In this document: positions 52,771-61,979 of the stretch, one piece after another | Layout of the letters: each line of letters starts with the position of its first letter | How positions within the stretch are numbered: the first letter of the stretch is position 1 | Source: an uncultured Thiohalocapsa sp. | GTDB taxonomy: Bacteria; Pseudomonadota; Gammaproteobacteria; Chromatiales; Chromatiaceae | Direction of reading: 5' to 3' | Assembly: GCF_913063425.1 (NCBI RefSeq) | Contig: NZ_CAJXYK010000006.1 | Location: 116,375-180,374 of the forward strand | DNA length: 64,000 nucleotides | Position numbers and translations under genes: made by a program | The notes under the pieces: model-generated | What the model was told of the DNA's origin: nothing | The model's database searches: none | Seen by the model: the letters and a program-made list of their open reading frames with translations, nothing else

Positions 52771-52789
52771 GCGCTCCTCCGTTGCGTGC

Positions 52790-53596
52790 TCAGACCAGCA
52801 GCCGCCGCCGCGCCAGCGCCAGCGCCAGATAGAAGCCGGCGCCGGCGTAGAGCACGAGCACAGCGACATGCAGGGCCACGTCCGTCACCGGCAGCCCCGC
52901 CACCAGCGGGCGCGCCAGCGCCACGGCGTGGGTCAGCGGCAGCACCTGGATGGCCGCCTGCATGGCCGGCGGCAGCCCCTCGATGGGGTAGAAGACGCCG
53001 CAGAGGATGAGCATGGGCGTCACGGCGAGCACGAAGTAGTAGTTGAAGAAGTCGTAGTTGCTGGAGACCGCACTCACCACCAGGGCGAGCCCGCCGAAGC
53101 AGAGGCCGATGAGGAAGGCCACCGGCAGCGCCCAGAGCGCTTCCCAGCCGCCGGTGACGCCGAGCAGGGCGGCGACGGCGAGGATGGCGGCGGCGCTGAA
53201 GCCGGCCTTGGTGGCGCACCAGAGCATTTCGCCGGCGAGGATGTCGTCCAGCGTCAGGGGCGTGGCCAGCATGGCGTCGTAGGTGCGCTGCACGTCCATG
53301 CGCGTGAACACCGAATAGGTGCCCTCGAAGCTCGCCGTGGTCATGGCGCTGGAGGCGATGATGCCCGAGGCGAGGAAGGCCAGGTAGGGCATGCCGCTCA
53401 TGGTGTCGATGAAGGCGCCCAGACCGAAGCCCAAGCCCAGCAGATAGAGCGTCGGCTCGCCGAAGTTGAGCACGACGGCGGGGCCGATGAGCTTGCGCCA
53501 GACGCGCAGGTTGCGCCGCCACACCGCAAGCGCGCCCCAGCCCGGCTGGGGCAGTGTCCAGTCAGCTTCCATCAGCCGCATGCTTACAGATCCCAC
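52790..53596 (-). CDS. ABC-2 type permease (NodJ-like)
   Basis: 268 aa with six hydrophobic segments. It has the NodJ/ABC-2 pattern: RNLRVWRKLIGPAVVLNFGEP, LYLLGLGFGLGAFI, YLAFLASGIIASSAM, AMLATPLTLDDILAGEMLW, and FYPIEGLPPAMQAAIQVLPL near the C-terminus. It forms the membrane part of an exporter with the ATPase encoded 18 bp upstream. NodIJ exports lipo-oligosaccharides in rhizobia; in free-living bacteria relatives export lipids, polysaccharides or drugs. Later Met codons (53581, 53572) are alternative starts. Confidence 0.92.
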   Translation of the reverse strand: MGSVSMRLMEADWTLPQPGWGALAVWRRNLRVWRKLIGPAVVLNFGEPTLYLLGLGFGLGAFIDTMSGMPYLAFLASGIIASSAMTTASFEGTYSVFTRMDVQRTYDAMLATPLTLDDILAGEMLWCATKAGFSAAAILAVAALLGVTGGWEALWALPVAFLIGLCFGGLALVVSAVSSNYDFFNYYFVLAVTPMLILCGVFYPIEGLPPAMQAAIQVLPLTHAVALARPLVAGLPVTDVALHVAVLVLYAGAGFYLALALARRRLLV

Positions 53597-53614
53597 AGTC
53601 AGGAATGCCCGGGC

Positions 53615-54526
53615 TCAGTCCCGCAGGTCCCGACCGGTGATGCGCAGGAAGACATCCTCCAGGCCCGCGGGTCGGTGCAGGTAGACGAGCGCCGGGTCCT
53701 GTTGCAGGAAGTCCAGCAGCGGCGCGCTCTCGTGGCCGTAGCAGTACAGGCTGTCGCCCTGGGCCTCGAGCCGGCAGCCGTGACGCTCGGCCAGGGCGGC
53801 GAAGCGGCGCGTGTCGCCGGCGCGGACCTCGATGACCTCGGGCTCCACATGGCGCTGGATCAGCTCCCGGGGACTGCCACGGTCCAGAATCCGTCCGTGG
53901 TCCATGATCATCAGCTCGTCGCAGAGGCGCTCGGCCTCTTCCATGTAATGCGTGGTGAGCAGCAGCGTGGTGCCGCGGGCGCGCAGCGCGGACAGCCTGG
54001 ACCAGATGACATGGCGCGCCTGCGGGTCGAGCCCCGTGGTGGGCTCGTCCAGCATCACCAGGTCCGGGGCGTTGATGAGCGCCCGGGCGATGGTGAGCCG
54101 GCGCTTCATGCCGCCGGAGAGGGTGTCGGTCCTGGCGTGGCGGCGCTCGGTGAGGCTTGCGAATGCCAGCAGCTCCGGCACCCGTGCCCGGGCGGTGGCG
54201 GCGTCGATGCCGAAGTAGCTGGCGTGGACCTCCAGGTTCTCGTCCACGCGAAAGTCCGGGTCCAGGTTGTCTGCCTGGGGCACGACGCCGATGCGCCGGC
54301 GGATGGCCCGGCCCGCGGCCGGCATGGGCAGGCCGAAGACGCTCAGGCTGCCGGCGGTCATGGGCGTCATGCCCAGGATCATGCGCAGCGTCGTGGTCTT
54401 GCCGGCGCCGTTGGGCCCGAGCACGCCGACACAGCGCCCCGGGGCGATGTCGAAGCTCACGCCGTCCACGGCGGTGAAGCCGCCGTAGTGCTTCACCAGG
54501 CCGGCGGCGCTGACGATTGGGGTCAT
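53615..54526 (-). CDS. ABC transporter ATP-binding protein (NodI-like)
   Basis: 303 aa. Motifs are complete: Walker A GPNGAGKTT, Q-loop VVPQADNLDPDFRVDENL, signature LSGGMKRRL, Walker B LVMLDEPTTGLD and the H-loop LLTTHYMEEAE. The C-terminal extension (about 225-303) is typical of NodI/DrrA exporters. It pairs with the permease gene 18 bp downstream. The SDR follows, so the three genes form a probable operon for export of an unknown amphiphile. Confidence 0.95.
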   Translation of the reverse strand: MTPIVSAAGLVKHYGGFTAVDGVSFDIAPGRCVGVLGPNGAGKTTTLRMILGMTPMTAGSLSVFGLPMPAAGRAIRRRIGVVPQADNLDPDFRVDENLEVHASYFGIDAATARARVPELLAFASLTERRHARTDTLSGGMKRRLTIARALINAPDLVMLDEPTTGLDPQARHVIWSRLSALRARGTTLLLTTHYMEEAERLCDELMIMDHGRILDRGSPRELIQRHVEPEVIEVRAGDTRRFAALAERHGCRLEAQGDSLYCYGHESAPLLDFLQQDPALVYLHRPAGLEDVFLRITGRDLRD

Positions 54527-54743
54527 GCGGGGTGTCGGACGGCGTGTGGGCGGTGGCTTGACGGCGGCACGGGGCTCACTGGGCGCTGGCGGCGGGAGCG
54601 AGGCGTCGCTCGCTTGTGCGTCTTCAGCTGATTCCGCGCGCCGCGGCGGACCTTGCGTTCAGCAGTGCGGCCGAGCGGGCAGCGGATGATACGGCTGCAC
54701 ACGCAATGGCTCACCTCCCCGGGTAGCCGGGCGCACCACGCGC

Positions 54744-55064
54744 TTACGCCGAAGAGCCGCGGACCAGCTGCAGCGACGCCCCCGCGCGCAGCCGCTTGGC
54801 GGCGGCATACTCCTCATCGGTCATCTGGCTGCCGACGATGTTGCGCAGCAGATCGGCGTCGGCGTCGCCCTGCTCCACCGCCAGGGACAGCCAGTAGTGC
54901 GCCTGCGCCAGGTCGATGGCCACGCCCCGGCCCTCGGCATAGATGAGCCCGAGGGCGTACTGGGCGTCCACCTCGCCGCGCAGGGCGGCGTCGCGCACGA
55001 CGCCCACCTTGCTCGGGTCGTTGCGCAGCAGAATCAGGTCTTTGAGATAACTGTTATCACTCAT
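54744..55064 (-). CDS. Sel1-repeat protein
   Basis: 106 aa. A single clear Sel1-like repeat AQYALGLIYAEGRGVAIDLA followed by QAHYWLSLAVEQGDADA, flanked by charged helices. There is no signal peptide, so the protein is presumably a cytoplasmic protein-protein interaction module. It is isolated between intergenic gaps of 217 and 123 bp. The specific partner is unknown. Confidence 0.82.
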   Translation of the reverse strand: MSDNSYLKDLILLRNDPSKVGVVRDAALRGEVDAQYALGLIYAEGRGVAIDLAQAHYWLSLAVEQGDADADLLRNIVGSQMTDEEYAAAKRLRAGASLQLVRGSSA

Positions 55065-55187
55065 GGCGGTTGGCTCCCGCGCCGCTGCGCGCCGGGGTCG
55101 TTCATCATATTCATCAAAGCTTGTGGACAGCGCCTTCGCTGTCGGCAGCGCAATCGCAGACCCTGCCCCGGAGGTCCAGTCCCGGGC

Positions 55188-56096
55188 TCACTCCGACCGC
55201 GGCGCCTCGTAGCTGCTGAGCAGCGCATCATAGGCATCGAAGCCGACGATCTCCCGCACCTGCTCGAAGCTCACCCGGTACCTGGGCGTCTGGCCCGAAG
55301 CCAGCTGCGCCAGGGCCACCTGCATAGCATGCACGGCGCAGGCGAGCAGCGTCAGCGGATAGGCCGCGAGCCGGTAGCCGAGGTCGGCGAGCCGCGCCGG
55401 GGGCAGCAGCGGCGTGATGCCGTCCTCCAGCATGTTCACCATATGGAGACCCGGCACCGCGCGGCAACAGCGCTCCATCTCGGCTTCGCTGCGGGGGGCC
55501 TCCAGAAACAGCACGTCGGCGCCGAGGTCCGCGAACGCCTTGAGGCGGTCGATGGCCTCCGCCAGCGCGCGCTCGGGGCCTGCGGCCGCCTCCAGCGCGC
55601 TGCGGGCGTCGGTGCGGGCGACGATCACCAGGTCGGTGCCCGCATCCCGGGCAGCGACGGCGGCGCGAATGCGGCGCTCGGCCTCGGTGCGGTCCACCAC
55701 CTCCCTGACCCCGGTGTGGCCGCAGCGCTTCGGGGCCACCTGGTCCTCGATCATGATGCCGGCGAAGCCCGCGCGGGCGAACTGCGCCACGGTGCGGTGC
55801 ACGTTCACGGCATTGCCGTGGCCCGTGTCGCCGTCGCCGATCACCGGAATGGACACTGCGTCGCAGATGGAGCGGCCCTGGTCCAGCATCTCCGTGACGG
55901 ACAGGAGCCCCGTGTCCGGCAGCGCAGCGCGCGCCGCCGAGACGGCAAACCCGCTCATGAAGCTGAGTGGAAACCCCGCCTGCTCAACCAACCGCGCAGA
56001 GAGCGCGTCGAAGCAGCAGGGCATGGTGCGGCAGCCGGGCTCCGCGAGGAGGCCGCGCAGCCTGGCCGCGGGGGTTGGTGTATCGGGCGAAGACAT
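55188..56096 (-). CDS. Isocitrate lyase/PEP mutase family protein
   Basis: 302 aa from the ATG at 56096 (MSSPDTPTPAARLRGLL); the longer open frame adds Arg/Cys-rich sequence. The alpha/beta-barrel has the family motifs: FDALSARLVEQAGFP, VIGDGDTGHGNAVNV (metal-binding acidic residues), IMIEDQVAPKRCGHTG with the catalytic-loop Cys, and VIVARTDARSAL. Family members cleave or rearrange C-C or C-P bonds in 2-oxo acid-like substrates (oxaloacetate decarboxylase, methylisocitrate lyase, carboxyvinyl-phosphonate mutase); the substrate is not determinable here. It is transcribed alone. Confidence 0.9.
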   Translation of the reverse strand: MSSPDTPTPAARLRGLLAEPGCRTMPCCFDALSARLVEQAGFPLSFMSGFAVSAARAALPDTGLLSVTEMLDQGRSICDAVSIPVIGDGDTGHGNAVNVHRTVAQFARAGFAGIMIEDQVAPKRCGHTGVREVVDRTEAERRIRAAVAARDAGTDLVIVARTDARSALEAAAGPERALAEAIDRLKAFADLGADVLFLEAPRSEAEMERCCRAVPGLHMVNMLEDGITPLLPPARLADLGYRLAAYPLTLLACAVHAMQVALAQLASGQTPRYRVSFEQVREIVGFDAYDALLSSYEAPRSE

Positions 56097-56254
56097 GGAC
56101 GCGATCACCAGGGAGGCAGCAAGCGCAGGATGGACACAGCGGTTTTGGCACTTGACGGCCTGAGACCACAAACGCGCCGGGGCTGTTCCACAGCGCCCAC
56201 GACACCCACCCGCCGCCCGCAGGCGCCCCACCCTGCGCACAAAGAAAAAAGCGC

Positions 56255-56280
56255 AAAAGAAAAGGCGGGGATCACCCGCC
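56255..56280 (-). terminator. Rho-independent terminator downstream of small ORF
   Basis: Minus-strand GGCGGG-TGATC-CCCGCC is followed by TTTTCTTTT. It lies about 115 bp beyond the stop codon at 56397 and before the PEP-mutase family gene. Confidence 0.8.
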
Positions 56281-56396
56281 CATCTTACGTCCCTTGATCG
56301 GCCGTGCGGGTGCTGGTGACACCCCGGCCGGCGGCTGCCGCTTGCCCGCAGCCCGGGAAGCCGGCCCCGGGCGTGCGGCGCAACGGCGAGCGCCCT

Positions 56397-56594
56397 TCAG
56401 CTCTTGACCCAGTTACCGAAGTTGTCGGTGCTCTTCCCCTCGCCGTCGGTATAGCCCGCCTCGTAGGCGTCGGTGATGCGCTGCTCTTCGCGCTTCGGGT
56501 TCTGCAGGAAGCCGCATTGCCAACCCTGCACGTACTCGTCGTCGACACCCATCTGTTCCATCTTGGTCACGGCGTCGTAGTAGAACTGGTTCAT
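56397..56594 (-). CDS. Small uncharacterised protein
   Basis: 65 aa from the ATG at 56594 (MNQFYYDAVTKMEQMG), with GGAGA-like sequence about 6 bases upstream. It is polar and acidic, with the conserved-looking stretches VDDEYVQGWQCGFLQNPKRE, QRITDAYEAGYTDGEGKS. It carries no signal peptide. Codon use is typical of the genome, and its own terminator follows. I believe similar short proteins occur in purple sulfur bacteria, but I cannot name a family. Confidence 0.7.
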   Translation of the reverse strand: MNQFYYDAVTKMEQMGVDDEYVQGWQCGFLQNPKREEQRITDAYEAGYTDGEGKSTDNFGNWVKS

Positions 56595-57088
56595 CTCCGC
56601 TCTCCGCAATCGCGTTCTTGGTGTTGCGCTCTCGGCCCGCGGCCTACAGCCGGAGGCGTTGCTGACGGGCGCCGCCTGCTTGAGACCGCCCCCGCGTTGC
56701 ACCGCCCCGGGGCTGCATGTCCCGGGCCACTCGATACAGCCTGCTGACCGGCCCCGAGCCGCCCGCCGCCGGCGCACCGGCGGCTCAAGACTGGACGACT
56801 GCGATCCCCGACCGGCTTGGTCAGCTTAACGAATAAGCATACCGTTTTTTTCTAATGCGTGCCAGCGCGGACGCCGGGCGGCAGCCGGGCGACACTGGGA
56901 CGGGCGCCGCAGGTACTTGCGACGCGGCACCGGGCGCACCATGTCTGTAGGTCGTGTCGAGCATCACTGCCCGGGCTCAGCCACGGCGCCCACCGGTCGC
57001 TGGACACTGGCCGGCCCGACGCGGCGTGACAAGGCTCACAGGCGCCCCCGAGGCGCTCACAACAACCTCACTCAGGAGATTGCCGCGC
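56595..57088. other. Intergenic region upstream of MoxR gene
   Basis: 494 bp between divergent genes. A short AT-rich patch (56825-56860) is the likely promoter zone. An open frame extends upstream of the MoxR start but lacks protein character. No RNA gene seen. Confidence 0.4.
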
Positions 57089-58132
57089 ATGCGCCCCGCC
57101 CAACTGCTCCGCGTCTTAGAGCGCGAATTCGCCAGCACCGCCGAAGGTCATCACACCCCGGTGATGCTCTGGGGGCCGCCGGGCGTCGGCAAGTCGCAGA
57201 TGGTGGCCCACATCGCCGAGCGCCACGGCGTGCCGGTCATCGACATCCGGCTCTCGCAGATGGAGCCGAGCGACCTGCGCGGCATTCCCTTTCGGGTGGA
57301 GGACAAGGTGGAGTGGGCAGTGCCCGCCATCCTGCCGGACGCCGAGCGCCACGGCCCCGCGGGCGTGCTCTTCCTGGACGAGATCACCTCGGCGCCGCCG
57401 GCGGTGTCCGCGGCAGCCTATCAGCTGATCCTGGACCGCCGCCTGGGCGAGTACGAGGTCCCGGAGCACTGGGCCATTTTCGCCGCCGGCAACCGCCAGG
57501 GCGACCGCGGCGTGACCTACAGCATGCCGGCGCCGCTGGCCAATCGGTTCTCGCACTTCGAAGTGGAGACGCACCTGGACGACTGGGTGGCCTGGGCCTA
57601 CGCCACCGGCATCGACGAGCGCGTCATCGCCTTCCTGCGCTTCCGCCCGGAGCTGTTGTTCGACTTCGACCCGGCCCACAACCCGGTGGCCTTCCCGTCG
57701 CCGCGCTCCTGGGAGTTCGCGCACCGGGCGCTGCGCAAGTTCGAGCAGGAGCCGCAGCTGCTCCAGGGCACGCTGCAGGGCTGCGTCGGGCCGGCGGCGG
57801 GCGTGGAGGTGACGGCCTTCGTCAACAGCCTGGACCAGATGCCTGATCTGGACGCCATCTGCTCGGGCGAGGACGTGTCGGTGCCGCGGGAGATCGACCT
57901 GCAGTACGCCGTCGCCGCGGCATTGGTGGGCAAGGCCATCCGCGCCAAGGATAGCGAGGACGGCCGGCAGGTCATCGGCAACATCCTGGCCTACGCCGGG
58001 CGCTTCCCGCAGCGGGAGATGGGCGTCATGCTGGTCTCCGACCTGCACCGGGCCATCGGCAACGATCTGTTCGAGGTGCCCGCGTTCGCGGACTGGGCCA
58101 GTGCCGTTGCGGATGTGATGCTTTACGAATGA
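57089..58132 (+). CDS. MoxR-family AAA ATPase
   Basis: 347 aa from the ATG at 57089 (MRPAQLLRVLEREF), with CAGGAG about 10 bases upstream. The AAA core has Walker A GPPGVGKSQM (about 29), Walker B VLFLDEITSAPP (about 95), sensor 1 FAAGNRQGD and the Arg-finger region NRFSHFEVE. MoxR ATPases act as chaperones that activate or assemble enzyme complexes, typically with a VWA-domain partner. That partner is encoded 92 bp downstream on the same strand, so the two genes form a functional pair. Confidence 0.92.
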   Translation: MRPAQLLRVLEREFASTAEGHHTPVMLWGPPGVGKSQMVAHIAERHGVPVIDIRLSQMEPSDLRGIPFRVEDKVEWAVPAILPDAERHGPAGVLFLDEITSAPPAVSAAAYQLILDRRLGEYEVPEHWAIFAAGNRQGDRGVTYSMPAPLANRFSHFEVETHLDDWVAWAYATGIDERVIAFLRFRPELLFDFDPAHNPVAFPSPRSWEFAHRALRKFEQEPQLLQGTLQGCVGPAAGVEVTAFVNSLDQMPDLDAICSGEDVSVPREIDLQYAVAAALVGKAIRAKDSEDGRQVIGNILAYAGRFPQREMGVMLVSDLHRAIGNDLFEVPAFADWASAVADVMLYE

Positions 58133-58162
58133 GGGCGGAGGGCCAGCGGCCAGGGCGCGAAT

Positions 58163-58187
58163 CCTCAGCCCTCAGCCCTCAGCCCTA
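58163..58187. repeat. CTCAGCC heptamer array
   Basis: The 7-bp unit CTCAGCC is repeated three times between the MoxR and VWA genes, followed by a partial unit. Similar 7-bp arrays (CTCGCCC) occur at 14960 and 43439. Confidence 0.75.
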
Positions 58188-58224
58188 GAGTCGCACCTGC
58201 CGGAGCAGACGGATACGCACCCCA

Positions 58225-59613
58225 ATGACCGACACCACCGACATCGACCTGAGCGCCATAGAAACCAAACTGGCCTCGGCACGCACCCGGTTGATTCTGG
58301 ACAAGCCCTTCCTCGGGGCGCTGGTGCTGCGCCTGCCTATGGAGCCGGCCAACGCCGACTGGTGCCCGACCACGGCGACGGACGCCAAGCGCTTCTACTA
58401 CAACCCGAGCTACATCGACGCCCTGTCGCTGGACGAGACCCAGTTCATGCTCGCCCACGAGGCGCTGCACTGCGCGCTCTCGCACTTCGCCCGCCGCCAG
58501 CACCGGGTCAAGCATCGCTGGGACCTCGCCTGCGACTACGCCATCAACCCGCTGCTGGTGGACGACGGCCTGAAGCCGCCGCCCAACGCGCTGCTGATGC
58601 CCATGTACAAGGGCATGACGGCGGAGGAGATCTACCCGCTGCTGGACGACGACGACCAGTCCGAGACGCTCGACACTCACGCCTACGACAGCGAATCCGA
58701 CGGCGGCCAACCAGGCGAGCAGCAGGGCGAGCAGCAGGGCGAGCAGAGCAGCCTGGACGAGCGCGACATCCAGCAGCAGCAACAGCAATCCCGCGGCGAG
58801 CAGGGTGACGACGGCGAGCGCGGCGGCGCCGAGCCCCGGGCCGACGGCACCAGCGGCAGCAGCCGCGGCGGCGAGCCGGCGGACGACGACAGCCGCAGCG
58901 GCGCCGGGGCCGATGCCACGCCCGAGCCCGAGCCCGACCAAGGCAATGACGGCGCCGACAGCCCGCCCCCGCTCACCCCCGACGAGCGCGAAACCCTCCA
59001 GGTGCAGTGGCAACAGCGCATGGCGGGCGCCGCCCAGCAGGCCATGCAGGCCGGCAAGCTGCGCGGCGAGCTCAAGCGCATGATCGACCACCTGCTGCAG
59101 CCGCAGCTGCCCTGGCGCATGCTGCTCGCGCGCTACATGAACAGCATCACCCGCGAGGACTACAGCTGGTCCCGCCCCTCCCGGCGCGAGGGCGACCACA
59201 TCATGCCGAGCCTGCGCAGCCACCAGCTCGATCTGGTGGTGGCCATCGACACCTCGGGCTCCATCAAGGACGGCGAGATGCAGGAGTTCATCGACGAGGT
59301 GGATGCGCTGAAGGCCCAGGTGCGTGCCCGGGTGACCCTGCTGCCCTGTGATGCCTCACTCTGCGAGGGCGCGCCCTTCCTGTTCGAGCCCTGGGAGCAG
59401 TTCCAGCGCCCGGCGCGCATCGGCGGCGGCGGGGGCACCAGTTTCCGGCCCGTGTTCCGGTGGGTGGAGCAGCAGGGACTGCGGCCTGACCTGCTGGTGT
59501 ATTTCACCGATGCGGACGGCGAGTTTCCCACCGACGAGCCCGCTTACCCCGTGGTCTGGCTGGTGAAGGGCAAGAGCCAGGTGCCCTGGGGGCAGCGCAT
59601 CCAGCTCAACTGA
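58225..59613 (+). CDS. VWA-like / putative metallopeptidase partner of MoxR (DUF2201 type)
   Basis: 462 aa. The N-terminal domain resembles the DUF2201 putative metallopeptidase, with HEALH at 78-82 (AHEALHCALSHFARR) and DLACDYAINPLL. A long low-complexity linker rich in Gln, Glu, Asp and Gly spans about 150-255. The C-terminal VWA-like domain (about 330-462) has the metal-site motif VVAIDTSGSIKDGEM, GGGGTSFRPVFRW and LVYFTDADGEFP. It pairs with the MoxR ATPase upstream. The complex may process or load metals into a client enzyme; the client is unknown. Confidence 0.9.
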   Translation: MTDTTDIDLSAIETKLASARTRLILDKPFLGALVLRLPMEPANADWCPTTATDAKRFYYNPSYIDALSLDETQFMLAHEALHCALSHFARRQHRVKHRWDLACDYAINPLLVDDGLKPPPNALLMPMYKGMTAEEIYPLLDDDDQSETLDTHAYDSESDGGQPGEQQGEQQGEQSSLDERDIQQQQQQSRGEQGDDGERGGAEPRADGTSGSSRGGEPADDDSRSGAGADATPEPEPDQGNDGADSPPPLTPDERETLQVQWQQRMAGAAQQAMQAGKLRGELKRMIDHLLQPQLPWRMLLARYMNSITREDYSWSRPSRREGDHIMPSLRSHQLDLVVAIDTSGSIKDGEMQEFIDEVDALKAQVRARVTLLPCDASLCEGAPFLFEPWEQFQRPARIGGGGGTSFRPVFRWVEQQGLRPDLLVYFTDADGEFPTDEPAYPVVWLVKGKSQVPWGQRIQLN

Positions 59614-59630
59614 GGCTGCTTGACTGCATG

Positions 59631-59665
59631 CTGTGTCGGGTCACGCTGCGCCGACCCCACCGACG
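59631..59665. repeat. GTCGGGT-family repeat, half copy
   Basis: TGTGTCGGGTCACGCTGCGC matches one arm of the palindromic repeat at 14821-14875. The opposite arm is absent. It lies 18 bp after the VWA gene stop. Confidence 0.55.
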
Positions 59666-59840
59666 GCGTGCCCACAAGTCCCGGTCCCGCAACCCGGCAC
59701 CCGAGGTCCCGGCGCCCGGACGCGCCACGGCCGTCCCGCAGTCGCGCATTTGCACGAAATTTGTGCGAAATTCTGGGGTCTCAGGTGCACACTGCACTGC
59801 CGCCGGATCTTTCCCCGGCGCCGAGCATCCCGAGCCCGTG

Positions 59841-61343
59841 ATGTCGCTGCGCAAACCAGTCTTCCCGCCAATGCCGCCGCTGCCGGCCAGGCTCCGCGCC
59901 GTACTCGTCGGCTGCCTGCTGGCGCTCGCCGTGGCGGGGCCGGCGCAGCAGGCGCAGGGTGATGCGCTGGACCTGCCCGACTTCGGCAGCAGCGCCGACA
60001 CCATGCTGTCGCTCGCCGAGCAGCGTGAGCTCGGGCTCGAGTTCATGAAATGGGTGCGCAAGACCCTGGACGTGAGCACGGACCCGCTCTTGACGGACTA
60101 TGTGCAGTCCCTGGGCCGCAAGCTGGTGCGGGCCAGCCGTGAGACCAGCGGTCGCTACGATTTCTTCGTCGTCGAGGACCCGCGCATCAACGCCTTCGCA
60201 GGTCCCGCGGGCAACATCGGCATCAACGCCGGGCTGATCCTCGCGGCCGAGACCGAATCCGAGCTCGCCGCCGTCATCGCGCACGAAATCGCGCACGTGA
60301 GCCAGAACCATCTCCTGCGCTCCTTTGCGGCGCAGAAGCAGATGACCGTGCCGGCCACGGCGCTCCTCATCGCCGCCGCCGTGCTCGGCGCCGCCGTGGA
60401 TCCGCAGGCCGGCGCCGCTGCCCTCATGGGTGCCCAGGGTGCCCTGGTGCAGCGGCAGATCAACTTCACCCGCGCCAACGAGGAAGAGGCCGACCGCATC
60501 GGCATCGACACCCTGGCCCGTGCCGGCCATGACCCCTATGCCATGCCCGGATTCTTCAAGAAGCTCACCCAGGCGGGCCGCATCTACGAGAGCGGCGCAC
60601 CGGAGCTGCTCCGCACGCATCCGGTGACCACAGACCGCATCGCCGACGCCCTCGCCCGCGCCGAGCGCTTCGGCGCCAGCCAGAAGCCGGACAGCCTGCG
60701 CTTCCATCTGACCCGGGCGCACCTGCGCGAGCAGCGCTACAACCGCGCGGAGCAGGCCATCGATCACTTCCAGGACACACTGCGCAAAGGCCGCTACCGC
60801 AACGAGACCGCAGAGCGCTACGGCTATGCCCGCGCCCTGGCCCGCGCCGGCCGCCTGGACGCCGCCACCAAGACGCTGGCGCCGCTGCTCAAGCAGTATC
60901 CGAGCCAGGTGGAGCTCGTGGCGCTGCAAGCGCAGATCGACCGCCGCGGCGGCGACGCCGCCAAAGCCGTACGCGACCTCAAGGGCGCCGTCGGCCTGTC
61001 CCCCGGCAACTGGCCATTGCAGCAGGCCTACGCCGAAGCGCTGCTGGACGCCGGCGAGCCCGCCGCCGCGCTGGCCACACTGGAGCGGCTCATCGCCCTC
61101 GAGCCGAATGTGACACCCGTCTACGACCTCATGGCGGATGCCGCCGGCAAGTCCGGCGACCAGGCGGCCGCCATGCGCTGGCGCGCGGAGCGCCTGTTCC
61201 GCAGCGGCGACCTGGAGCCCGCCATCCGCCAGCTGGAGCTCGCGCTGCGACAGCCGAATCTCGACTTTCACGCGGCCGCCAGGATTCAGGTGCGCCTGGA
61301 CGAGCTGCAGGCCGAGGAGCGCCGGCGCGAGGCCCGGCGCTGA
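59841..61343 (+). CDS. M48 metalloprotease with TPR domain (BepA-like)
   Basis: 500 aa from the ATG at 59841 (MSLRKPVFPPMPPLPAR) with a signal peptide ending near AQGDA; the upstream open frame is not protein-like. The M48 domain has HEIAH (about residue 148) in AAVIAHEIAHVSQNHLL, RANEEEADRIGIDTL supplying the third zinc ligand, and HPVTTDRIADAL. The C-terminal half (about 285-495) is TPR repeats (LLDAGEPAAALATLERLIAL). BepA is a periplasmic chaperone and protease that helps LptD assembly and degrades stalled outer-membrane proteins. This is the expected role here. Confidence 0.92.
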   Translation: MSLRKPVFPPMPPLPARLRAVLVGCLLALAVAGPAQQAQGDALDLPDFGSSADTMLSLAEQRELGLEFMKWVRKTLDVSTDPLLTDYVQSLGRKLVRASRETSGRYDFFVVEDPRINAFAGPAGNIGINAGLILAAETESELAAVIAHEIAHVSQNHLLRSFAAQKQMTVPATALLIAAAVLGAAVDPQAGAAALMGAQGALVQRQINFTRANEEEADRIGIDTLARAGHDPYAMPGFFKKLTQAGRIYESGAPELLRTHPVTTDRIADALARAERFGASQKPDSLRFHLTRAHLREQRYNRAEQAIDHFQDTLRKGRYRNETAERYGYARALARAGRLDAATKTLAPLLKQYPSQVELVALQAQIDRRGGDAAKAVRDLKGAVGLSPGNWPLQQAYAEALLDAGEPAAALATLERLIALEPNVTPVYDLMADAAGKSGDQAAAMRWRAERLFRSGDLEPAIRQLELALRQPNLDFHAAARIQVRLDELQAEERRREARR

Positions 61344-61979
61344 GCAAGCCGCTGAGCAAGCCGCTGAGTGAAACCCTCGCAAAACCCCGCAAACCTCGAA
61401 GTTTCAGCCGGGAAACTGGCTATTTTCCCGACCCCCGCGATGCGCTATGCTGCGTCCTACGTCGACGTTAGCCCGCCCCGGCTTATCCGCTCGCCCACGG
61501 ACTGACGGTGCTGAACCGCACTGAAATTTCCGGATGGCTCAGCGCTGCACGGCGGCGACTCAGGCACGAAGTCCCGGCCACAGGGATATTTGATCGGCGA
61601 GAGAGAGAAGAACACCTGGAGGCTCGTAGTTGTACCCGTCGCGCCCCGCGCGCATCGCCACCTCGTTCACTGCTGAGACCGCGGGCGGTACGCTTGCGGC
61701 GGCGACCACGCAAGCGTGCGGCAGCGCAGGCAGGCGTGCCGACGCGCCACCAGCCACACCTTCCCCCAGGACTTCAACCGTGCGCCGCAGACCCCGCCCC
61801 GCCTGCCTGGCCCGACGGCCCCGGCGTGGAGCGCGGCCGAACGGCAGGACGGCGAAGGGGCCACGCACGCCGGTAACCGCCGACACGGCGTCGACCTGAA
61901 GAGACCGGCAGCGTGCTGCCGGCCCCGATCGAACGATCGACCCACCCGAACCAACCAACCGATCCAGAGGAGATTCCCC
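61344..61979. other. Intergenic region upstream of soxYZ
   Basis: 636 bp with no supportable gene; the frames here are Arg/Pro-rich artefacts. Sequence near 61410-61470 is less GC-rich (TATGCT at about 61446 could be a -10 box) and may hold the sox promoter, which would give a leader of about 500 bases. No other sox gene is adjacent upstream. Confidence 0.4.
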
